From an uncultured Geobacter sp. (lineage in GTDB: Bacteria; Desulfobacterota; Desulfuromonadia; Geobacterales; Geobacteraceae): a stretch of 64,000 nt of DNA. Shown here piece after piece: positions 1 through 6,432 of this stretch. The first letter of the stretch is position 1. Each line of letters opens with the position of its first letter. The notes under the pieces are model-generated. The model ran no database searches. It was not told the origin of the DNA and saw only the letters and a program-made list of their open reading frames with translations. Where the stretch lies: contig CAIWTU010000083.1 in the NCBI GenBank assembly GCA_903915655.1, positions 1-64,000 on the forward strand, written 5' to 3'. The position numbers and the translations under genes are program-made.

Positions 1-3
1 CAA

Positions 4-29
4 ATGGGGTCAAACCTACGCATTTGACA
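4..29. repeat. Short direct repeat, left copy
   Basis: This stretch of about 26 bases recurs, with a few differences, at 1123-1150, so the two copies bracket the first Rpn-type gene. Both share the core CCTACGCATTTGACA preceded by a G-rich ATGGGG tract. The right copy overlaps the stop codon of the second Rpn-type gene. It could be an element end or scar, or the leftover 3' end of another copy of the second gene. Confidence 0.5.
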
Positions 30-152
30 AACCACTTTTCATAACGCCATTTTTCCGCAAACCATCAATCTCATCATCCGCCTTTAAAATCAATGTTGAA
101 TTATGGATTTTGAATTTTGAATTGGAAATTACAGTGTAAATTTAGGACTAAT

Positions 153-1058
153 TTATTGTGCCACTCTCAAACCTTCAATCTCATCATCCGTCAAACCGCT
201 ATACTTGCGGATCTTATCATTTGATTCGCCATCCCGTATCATCTCAATGGCAACTTTTTCAATCCCCTGCTCAATCCCCTTCTCAATCCCCTTTTCGATC
301 CCTTTTTCAATCCCCTTTTCATGCCCTTCAAGCCACGATGTTTCTATTGAACTCTCTGCTGAACGACAATCATCAAGATAGCGTTCGTATTTCTTGCGAT
401 CTGAATCTGAAAGTTTCATTACATCAAGCTCTTTTGCAGCTTTAGCCAAACCCTTGGCCTTGAAACCATCAGGAACTTCAGAGTTCTTAAGTACGTAGAT
501 CCACTCATCAAGTGTATCTACAGCATTGTTATCAAAATCGTTGACCTTTAAAATATAATATTCAGGAAAAATTTCTGCTACATGGGCGAGTTGGGGGAGA
601 TTCTTCTGCTGTAGCGCCGATAGCTTTAACAGGTCATTTTTATGTATACCCTTGAATTCAGTTTGCCCCTTGTAGATATAGTCAACACCCTGGCCAAGAT
701 CAAAATAGACTATATTGATTGATATTATCTTGCGCACTTCACGATATTTAGATCCAGATGCCATGTAATCGGTTATCAGTTTACTGGTGCCGAAAAGCAT
801 GCGGTGAAAATAATCAAACTGCCCTTCAACCTGAAGTTCAATCAGCAGAAGTTCGCCATCTTCCGCCAATGCCAGCAGGTCAACCCTGTTATATTTGTCG
901 GCATCAGTCTGTTTGTTGCTTTCACTCTCAAGAATGTTCTGAATGGTTATGTCACGATGCAATAACTCTGAAAAAAAACCTTCCAGTATGGAAAAGTTGG
1001 CTTTATTGCGAAGCAATTTTTTCATTGCCCAGTCAAATCTTACGAGTCGTTTTGGCAT
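153..1058 (-). CDS. Rpn family recombination-promoting nuclease / putative transposase
   Basis: A 301-residue protein of the Rpn/PD-(D/E)XK nuclease superfamily, whose members are DNA endonucleases linked to RecA-independent recombination. The fold core is visible as FDWAMKKLL near residue 8, then Asp60 in NRVDLLA and Glu74-Leu-Gln76 in LLIELQ, matching the D...ExQ active-site pattern. The C-terminus holds a run of GIEKGIEK repeats (about 246-266) ending in a short helical tail, as is common in this family. An AGGAG lies 6 bases before the ATG. It is bracketed by short direct repeats at 4-29 and 1123-1150. A decayed relative lies at 3859-4180. The family is clear; the role here is not known. 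Confidence 0.85.
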   Translation of the reverse strand: MPKRLVRFDWAMKKLLRNKANFSILEGFFSELLHRDITIQNILESESNKQTDADKYNRVDLLALAEDGELLLIELQVEGQFDYFHRMLFGTSKLITDYMASGSKYREVRKIISINIVYFDLGQGVDYIYKGQTEFKGIHKNDLLKLSALQQKNLPQLAHVAEIFPEYYILKVNDFDNNAVDTLDEWIYVLKNSEVPDGFKAKGLAKAAKELDVMKLSDSDRKKYERYLDDCRSAESSIETSWLEGHEKGIEKGIEKGIEKGIEQGIEKVAIEMIRDGESNDKIRKYSGLTDDEIEGLRVAQ

Positions 1059-1122
1059 TGCTTGCTCCTATCTACCGCAGCACATTTGGGGTCACAGCAC
1101 CTTTGGAACTTCTGTAGCGTAA

Positions 1123-1150
1123 AATGGGGGGTCATACCTACGCATTTGAC
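1123..1150. repeat. Short direct repeat, right copy
   Basis: Partner of the repeat at 4-29, sharing CCTACGCATTTGACA. It overlaps the last codons and stop of the next minus-strand gene, so one copy is partly coding. Confidence 0.5.
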
Positions 1151-2040
1151 ATATCAAGTTCTGCCAAACGTCTTTTCAGCTCGGCATTTTCCTCTGCTAT
1201 CCGGTCTTTCTCCTCTGCTATACGATCTTTCTCTTCTGAGATCATTTTTGTCTTCTGCTCCAGCGTCTCTATCGACCGCTGCATCTCTTTCAGGTCGTCT
1301 AACATCCCATCTTCAAAGTCCATTCGCTTTTTCATTTCGCCGTCAGAAACCGCCTTTTGCAGACGACGGATTAGATGGCTGTATTTCTTCGGGTAATCGT
1401 CTTCTTTGATGTTCAGAATATGATGATATGGCTCTACGCTGCTGCTCTGATCAAATACACTCAACAGTATCTCAAGTTCATTGCGACGCTTTTGGGTCAG
1501 TTTGGGTATCTGGATGATATAGCTGTCATGGGTGAGGCTTTCGATAAAGCTTTCCCGCGTCTTTATCGGTTTGCCGGTGATCATGTCTGTATAGCTCCGC
1601 TTAACGCCTATTACGCCGGCATCGGTGTGGTCAAGCTGGTGACCAAGAAAGTAGATGCTGATAACAGGTATACCGCTTTTCCGGAGAACATTGTTGATGC
1701 TTATTGTCTGCGTGTTATCCCCGTTTGCGTACTGTTCGCCAAGGTAACGACGAAAACGCATTATGTCGGTCGCAAATTTCGCTTTCTGTATCTCGATGAT
1801 TACGTTTTTTAACCCTTCCTTTGTCTTTATCGATGCCGTGAAATCTATACGGTAGACTGTCAGGATTCCAGGCTTGTTCGAAATGGTTTCCTTCTCTATT
1901 TCAGTTGTGAACTCCTGCGGTCGAAATTTCAGCCCTTCAATTTCTTCATTGATAATGGAAGAGATCAGCAACTTGGCCACTTTGGCGTCTTCCATCATGT
2001 ATTTGAAGACAACGTCATATATTGGATTGGCTATCTGCAT
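1138..2040 (-). CDS. PD-(D/E)XK nuclease family transposase-like protein
   Basis: A 300-residue protein of the same broad PD-(D/E)XK class as its neighbour but of a different subfamily. The start NPIYDVVFKYMMED is typical of these proteins. Asp66 (YRIDF) and Glu83-Ile-Gln85-Lys86 (IIEIQKAK) form the likely catalytic set. The last 50 residues are a strongly charged coiled coil built on SEEKDRIAEEKDRIAEE. It is not recognisably fused to a DNA-binding domain. The two distinct Rpn-type genes in tandem suggest an insertion hotspot beside the exopolysaccharide locus. Product class is confident; biological role is unknown. Confidence 0.75.
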   Translation of the reverse strand: MQIANPIYDVVFKYMMEDAKVAKLLISSIINEEIEGLKFRPQEFTTEIEKETISNKPGILTVYRIDFTASIKTKEGLKNVIIEIQKAKFATDIMRFRRYLGEQYANGDNTQTISINNVLRKSGIPVISIYFLGHQLDHTDAGVIGVKRSYTDMITGKPIKTRESFIESLTHDSYIIQIPKLTQKRRNELEILLSVFDQSSSVEPYHHILNIKEDDYPKKYSHLIRRLQKAVSDGEMKKRMDFEDGMLDDLKEMQRSIETLEQKTKMISEEKDRIAEEKDRIAEENAELKRRLAELDMSNA

Positions 2041-2130
2041 TTTGATTTATCCTCGTTACACTGAACCGCTAAATTTCAGCCGTAAAAAAGCATCCTATCC
2101 ATTTCGACGTTTTTATTACCTTATTTTATG

Positions 2131-2475
2131 CTACGAACTCTGCGTCTCTACGGTTTTTTGTAGCGCCTCAATCTCTGCTTTTAAGGCGGTGTATTCTTGT
2201 TGCTTCCGTTGTAAAAAGTTGGCGGTCAGGGCTAACTTTTCTGCCATGCCAGTGGGGGTCAATAAATACGCGTAGCCGAGCTTATTTTCATTTTCTTGGA
2301 AGTTATGCATTTTAACCAGACCCTTATCCACCAGGGCGCGTAAGCAGTAGTTCACCCCACCCAAGCTTACGCCCAGTGCTTTAGCCATCTCACGCTGATT
2401 GAGGTCGGGTTTGCTTTCAAGCAAGGTCAACACACGGAAGCGCGTATCTTCTTTCAACTGCTGTTGGCGGGTCAT
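2131..2475 (-). CDS. EPS-associated MarR family transcriptional regulator
   Basis: A 114-residue winged-helix protein. Residues about 1-70 contain the HTH (LNQREMAKALGVSLGGVNYCLRALVDKGLVK), followed by a wing and a C-terminal helix (FLQRKQQEYTALKAEIEALQ) likely for dimerisation. It matches the MarR-type regulators found in exopolysaccharide loci of proteobacteria. I place the start at MTRQQQLK. A longer reading from 2514 begins MAVACL, but those codons are read from the ops element at 2499-2517 and so are more likely untranslated leader. No clear Shine-Dalgarno sequence is visible at any candidate start. The short frame ATG AAA TGC CCA TGA ends in an ATGA overlap with the chosen start. Confidence 0.8.
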   Translation of the reverse strand: MTRQQQLKEDTRFRVLTLLESKPDLNQREMAKALGVSLGGVNYCLRALVDKGLVKMHNFQENENKLGYAYLLTPTGMAEKLALTANFLQRKQQEYTALKAEIEALQKTVETQSS

Positions 2476-2486
2476 GGGCATTTCAT

Positions 2487-2495
2487 GGGGGGGGG
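2487..2495. repeat. Nine-base poly-G/C tract in regulator leader
   Basis: Nine G on the plus strand (nine C in the transcript) sit between the ops element and the start of the EPS regulator. Tracts of this length can slip during replication. If translation starts at 2514, slippage would shift the frame; if at 2475, it would only change leader spacing. Confidence 0.4.
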
Positions 2496-2498
2496 TTA

Positions 2499-2517
2499 GG
2501 CACGCTACCGCCATACC
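2499..2517 (-). promoter_or_regulatory. ops-like element upstream of the EPS regulator
   Basis: The minus strand reads GGTATGGCGGTAGCGTGCC. It contains the exact 12-base ops core GGCGGTAGCGTG that recruits RfaH to a paused RNA polymerase in enterobacteria. It lies about 24 bases before the regulator start at 2475. A second copy differing at 2 of 19 positions is at 5649-5667, and an RfaH-like gene lies at 5805-6299. Confidence 0.75.
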
Positions 2518-2698
2518 GTGTTTCCATCAGTCGGGCGGTGCTTACATTCAATTTTGGTCTATCAGCTAATAATTCTGGTTTTCTATCATGTTCAACTTTG
2601 GACAACTATAGCATGCCGGTCGGTACTCGTCTAGGACTTTTGTGGGGGATTTGCTTTCCTATTCGAATTTCTGGATAGATTACAGGAGGCGGAGTCTG

Positions 2699-3769
2699 TT
2701 AATAATAAGGGAGTTGTTCGTCAAAACAACCCCCTTTATTCCTGTGCCATGCAACAACGTGCTTAACAGCCTCGATCGCCTTTTTCTGTGTGGCGATGTC
2801 GGAATTGAAACCTTGATGAGGCTGGACATAGACATTGGCGTTTCTCTCCATGGCCATGTTAATCAGCTTTGCGGCAGCCTCAAATTCAGTCCCTTGACAG
2901 ACGCGAGCATTTAACCGGGTTGAAAATTCTGATTCACTGGAGAATACATCAAGCCCTATACCAACTATCCTGCCGGAAAGATAATAATCAAGCAACAACT
3001 CCTCCGGGGCTATCTCGCCACGCGTCACATTGATGAATATCAGTTCCTTTCTGGTCCCTGAAAAAAACGCCCGCGAAAAATAGCCGACGTTATAATAGGG
3101 ACTTTCCTGATCTCTGGTCAGATTCATGGCGTTTACTATGATGTCGCTGGAAGCAATCGCCTCTTCCCTGGAGACAAAGCTGACCTGACCGTCGTAGAGC
3201 CTTGTCAACTCATCCTGTCTCAGATCCACCCCCTGGACAGTCAGTCCATTGGCTGCCGCAAGGTCATGGATACGCTTTCCGATCCGCCCGACACCAAATG
3301 TAGAGAGGATCCTCTGGCTCCCCAATTCGATAAAGGGGGCAGAACGTTTTCTGTCAAAGGTGAGCGAGTTCAACTGATAGTGGTTAAGCATGCCAGCCGT
3401 CGCATATATGAACTTCATGGCAGTCTGGGCAACCGCATTAACGCAGTATTCTCGCAGTGAAGCGATATTAACCCTGCCGACCAGATACTCCAGGTGATCG
3501 TACCCTGCACTTCTGGTAAGAATACTCTTCGGTTCTCCCGTCGGGTAATCAGCGGGTATTACGGAGTGGGTCTTGACAGAGAGGAGCCGTGGAAGAGTGA
3601 TATCCGGATTGTATTTTACATAAGCCTGGAGCGTATCAGGTGTGATCAGATATTGATGATCTTCCGGCAGCAATCCCTGCTGCACCGCTTTTTTGATTTC
3701 ATTATCAAGATGTTTTGATTCAGGACCCAAGGCCTCGCAATGGATAACATCGTATGTCGGCAAATCCAA
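2699..3769 (-). CDS. D-isomer-specific 2-hydroxyacid dehydrogenase family protein
   Basis: A 356-residue NAD(P)-dependent dehydrogenase-like protein. The Rossmann nucleotide site is FGVGRIGKRIHDLAAANG followed by Asp in VQGVDLR, the acidic residue that usually favours NAD. The catalytic triad is consistent with the Arg in INVTRGE, the Glu in DVFSSESE and the His in VQPHQGF. The N-terminal substrate region diverges from well-known family members, so the substrate cannot be named. The start codon is TTG with GGGTGAAG upstream. It lies between the EPS regulator and the wzz gene on the same strand, so a role in making an exopolysaccharide precursor is possible but unproven. Confidence 0.7.
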   Translation of the reverse strand: MDLPTYDVIHCEALGPESKHLDNEIKKAVQQGLLPEDHQYLITPDTLQAYVKYNPDITLPRLLSVKTHSVIPADYPTGEPKSILTRSAGYDHLEYLVGRVNIASLREYCVNAVAQTAMKFIYATAGMLNHYQLNSLTFDRKRSAPFIELGSQRILSTFGVGRIGKRIHDLAAANGLTVQGVDLRQDELTRLYDGQVSFVSREEAIASSDIIVNAMNLTRDQESPYYNVGYFSRAFFSGTRKELIFINVTRGEIAPEELLLDYYLSGRIVGIGLDVFSSESEFSTRLNARVCQGTEFEAAAKLINMAMERNANVYVQPHQGFNSDIATQKKAIEAVKHVVAWHRNKGGCFDEQLPYY

Positions 3770-3858
3770 ACTTCACCCCGGTTGAATGTCAAATGTAAAT
3801 CCGAGTTAAAAACCTTTATTTGGCCTCGGTATCTTTCTTGAGGATAAAGGGGACAGAA

Positions 3859-4180
3859 CTATTTTTCAGACCTCAATCTTTCAATCTCTTCTACCGTCAA
3901 ACCGGTATATTTCAAGATCTTATCATTCGATTCACTATCTTTTATCATCTCAATGGCAATTTCAATTTTACCTTCAATTTTACCCTCAACCTTCCTTCGA
4001 TCTTCCCTTCAATCCATGATGTTTTTACGGAACTCTCGGTAACGCGCCTATCTTCAATATAACTCTCATACTCGGCGCGATCTTTCTTGGAAAGCTTCAT
4101 TATGTCCAATACTACCGCCGCCTTGCAGATACCACTTCAGTTGTCCGGGATCGATGCAAGCATATTGAGCAATGGGTCGT
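3859..4180 (-). pseudogene. Decayed C-terminal fragment of an Rpn family gene
   Basis: Minus-strand translation gives pieces aligning with the C-terminal third of the gene at 153-1058: KAAVVLDIMKLSKKDRAEYE against KAAKELDVMKLSDSDRKKYE, then KTSWIEGK, then IAIEMIKDSESNDKILKYTG. The pieces are in two frames (a shift near 3995) and are interrupted by a TGA near 4142. The N-terminal nuclease core is missing. The stretch 3770-4303 holds no intact gene. At 3843-3866 and about 4185-4220 it also carries short sequences that resemble scars often seen beside REP-associated transposases; that last point is from memory and inference. Confidence 0.75.
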
Positions 4181-4303
4181 ATTTCATTTCTTGACCTGAC
4201 ACCTATTACTGTTTTACATTTTTTTTTGCTTTCCGAGGGGAGAGACGACTGCGGAACGGATCCAGACTTCACCCGCTCCTTCTCCATATCCCCGATGAAA
4301 GAG

Positions 4304-5578
4304 TCATAACCGCTCCGGTTTCCTTAAACGGCGCGGCAGAGGAAGTAGTCTTCGCAGCTCTTGCAACCGTTGCCGATCACCATCGTTAATCTTCTGGACG
4401 TATTCGTGGAGAAAGACGGCAAATATCATCAGAAAGAAAGTGGTGACGGCAGACAAGATCACAATCCGACTCCGCTTAGGCTTGCTCTTCCGTTCCGGTG
4501 TCTTGGCCTTCTGCAAAACCTGGAAGGGGGGATGCCCCTTGGCCTCGGAGAGTTTAGTCGACTCATACTGCTTGGCTAGTAATTCCACCAGGTATTCCTG
4601 AATTTTGAACTCTCGCATCAGACGCATGTATTCCTGTCCCAATTGCGGGATCGAGCCTACCCCAGGGATGGATCCCCCCGAAGAACTCCCTTCCATCCGG
4701 TCTATCTGTGAATTCAGGGCGCTGATTGCCGTCCTGGCCGATTTGACGGGCTGGCTCGCATCGGAGTACTGTTGCCTCAATGTTGCCAGACGGACCTCCT
4801 CGGCATTCAGGCGAGCCCGGAGAAGAGCCACGCTTTCAAGTGTCGATTTAGCCTGATCTGTGGCAGCCACCACTTTGTTTTTGGTCTGAAAAGATTTGAG
4901 AGAATCCTCTGCTGTGGCAAGATCGGCCCTTGACTTAGTCAGTTGCTCTTCCAGATAGAGCCGGTTCTTGCCTGCGCCAGTGACACTGAGCCTTACCAGA
5001 AGCTTACCTAACTCTTCTACGTAGGCATTTGCAAAGATCGCCGCCGTCTTCGGAGCTTTGTTATTCACTGCAATGGTAATGATTCCATCTTTTTTACCGG
5101 CAGTGATGATCACTGCGCGACCCAGGGAGGCATAAAGATCGGTACGGAACTTGGCCTTATAGAAGCTCATCAGATTGTAGCGATCTATGATCTGGTCTTT
5201 TACTGTCTCGCTTTTAAGGAGAGAGATGTAGAGCTCTGTCTTTGTTGGTGCGCCAAAGCCACCACCAGCAAGAGGCGCCAAGCCCCCCATCTGGGCTGCC
5301 ATTTGCGACATTAAACCCCCGGTTTGGTCCTCCGATGCGATAATCATCGCTTTTGCGGTATATATGTTCGGTATGGAGAGAGAATAAAGTGCAGAGATTA
5401 TCGCCACCGCACAGGGAACCGACACGATCAGCTTCCAGCGCCTGGCCAGTACAAGAAGATGGTCAAGAAGGTTGATTTCACTCTCTTCTGATAACGTATT
5501 GCTGTTTACCGGCGGATTGGTGGCGGAATTTTGCGGGTCAGCGTTTTTATCTGTCGGGTTTATTGGTCCTTGCGGCAT
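4304..5578 (-). CDS. Wzz-type polysaccharide chain-length determinant protein
   Basis: A 424-residue inner-membrane co-polymerase expected to set exopolysaccharide chain length. A proline-rich cytoplasmic start is followed by SEESEINLLDHLLVLARRWK, TM1 (LIVSVPCAVAIISALYSLSI), a long periplasmic region rich in coiled coil (about residues 190-290) and TM2 (IVILSAVTTFFLMIFAVFLH). The C-terminus is short and basic, with no Wzc-type kinase domain. I chose MPQGPINP as start because AGGAG sits 5 bases upstream; reading could extend to 5674 but would cross the ops element. An untranslated leader of about 135 bases carries the ops element at 5649-5667. It is downstream of the RfaH-like and SLBB genes. 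Confidence 0.85.
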   Translation of the reverse strand: MPQGPINPTDKNADPQNSATNPPVNSNTLSEESEINLLDHLLVLARRWKLIVSVPCAVAIISALYSLSIPNIYTAKAMIIASEDQTGGLMSQMAAQMGGLAPLAGGGFGAPTKTELYISLLKSETVKDQIIDRYNLMSFYKAKFRTDLYASLGRAVIITAGKKDGIITIAVNNKAPKTAAIFANAYVEELGKLLVRLSVTGAGKNRLYLEEQLTKSRADLATAEDSLKSFQTKNKVVAATDQAKSTLESVALLRARLNAEEVRLATLRQQYSDASQPVKSARTAISALNSQIDRMEGSSSGGSIPGVGSIPQLGQEYMRLMREFKIQEYLVELLAKQYESTKLSEAKGHPPFQVLQKAKTPERKSKPKRSRIVILSAVTTFFLMIFAVFLHEYVQKINDGDRQRLQELRRLLPLPRRLRKPERL

Positions 5579-5648
5579 TGGCGCTCCTGGAACATTTATA
5601 TAGTCTTGGATGAAAAATGAATAGCGGCTGGTCAACGGGGCTACGTCG

Positions 5649-5667
5649 GGCATGCTACCGCTATACC
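5649..5667 (-). promoter_or_regulatory. ops-like element in the wzz leader
   Basis: The minus strand reads GGTATAGCGGTAGCATGCC, differing at 2 of 19 positions from the element at 2499-2517. The part aligned with the ops core is AGCGGTAGCATG against GGCGGTAGCGTG. It lies 71 bases before the wzz start and about 50 bases after a likely transcription start, which is where an RfaH recruitment pause site should be. Confidence 0.75.
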
Positions 5668-5720
5668 ATCTCACACGCAGCGAGAATCTCTACGGGGGGG
5701 TGGATATGGAAAGCGACTTC

Positions 5721-5726
5721 ATTATA
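5721..5726 (-). promoter_or_regulatory. Likely wzz promoter, -10 box
   Basis: The minus strand has a perfect TATAAT here, preceded 17 bases upstream by a poor -35 (TAGCCT). Transcription would start near 5713, putting the ops element within the first 65 transcribed bases. The good -10 with weak -35 suggests an activator or extended contacts. Confidence 0.5.
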
Positions 5727-5804
5727 CTTCTTAAAGGGAATTCAGGCTACAGGAACCTTAACAGCTGCTCGGCGGAGAAGGGGTCTCCCTCCCGGATCCC
5801 CCCC

Positions 5805-6299
5805 TCACGCCCCCGTGATTTTTCTGATATTTGCCGGATCAACGTACAGCTCGACAGGCCTGTTTAACAGCTCGATGAGGACCATTATCCGTCTTTTACC
5901 GTCACGCTGCCGGTATATGGCCTCAACTCCGGCAAAAATCCCGTCGATTATCTCTACCGGTTCACCCGGAGTAAACAGCTGCATAGGTTCTTTGCAGGCC
6001 GAGTCACTCAAGGTACGCAACGCTTCGATCAGTTTTTCATCAACCCTCGCAGGCTCGGAGCCAAAGGTCACCATAGAAGTGACGCCTATGGTAGAGCGGA
6101 TGGTTATGAAGGATCTCTCCGGGTCGAGATTTACAAAGAGATATCGGGGGAAAAGCGGTTCTTCGTCTACCTTGAGCTCTCCCTTTCGCAACCTTTCAAC
6201 AGAAAGCATCGGGAGGTAACAGACGTAACCCTGTTTTTCAAGATTTATCAGGGCGCGTGCTTCTTGTCTCGGTTTTGTGTAGACGAGGTACCAATTCAT
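5805..6299 (-). CDS. rfaH: RfaH-like NusG paralogue, transcription antitermination factor
   Basis: A 164-residue NusG-family factor expected to bind RNA polymerase paused at ops sites and let it read through long operons. The NGN domain (1-95) has MNWYLVYTKPRQEARA, then EEPLFPRYLFVNLDPE and GVTSMVTFGSEPARV, which resemble E. coli RfaH (EPLFPNYLFV; GVSHFVRFGASPA) more than housekeeping NusG. A KOW domain follows (about 110-164: PGEPVEIIDGIFAGVEAIY). The start ATG follows AGAAGGGATT; an upstream in-frame start at 6353 lacks support. It sits between the SLBB and Wzz genes, and two ops-like sites lie downstream at 5649 and 2499, pointing to a locus-specific antiterminator. The housekeeping nusG would be elsewhere beside ribosomal genes. 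Confidence 0.85.
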   Translation of the reverse strand: MNWYLVYTKPRQEARALINLEKQGYVCYLPMLSVERLRKGELKVDEEPLFPRYLFVNLDPERSFITIRSTIGVTSMVTFGSEPARVDEKLIEALRTLSDSACKEPMQLFTPGEPVEIIDGIFAGVEAIYRQRDGKRRIMVLIELLNRPVELYVDPANIRKITGA

Positions 6300-6432
6300 A
6301 ATCCCTTCTGAAACAGAGCGAGCAGGAGATATCAGGAGCCGCCAGCGCGACAACTACATGATATCAGTGACTTACGGCAGGAGTCAAGTTATTCAGGTCG
6401 GAACAGGTCCTCTCCAGGGGAGAGCTACGCCT

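Noticed and set aside
245-330. CRISPR-like short repeats (CAATCCCCTT units)
   Set aside because: They are the coding repeats for GIEKGIEK in the Rpn gene, with no unique spacers and an exact coding frame.
5805-6299. Housekeeping NusG
   Set aside because: The EPLFPRYLFV and GVTSMVTFGSEPARV patterns and the EPS context fit the RfaH-type paralogue; nusG normally lies with secE and ribosomal protein genes.
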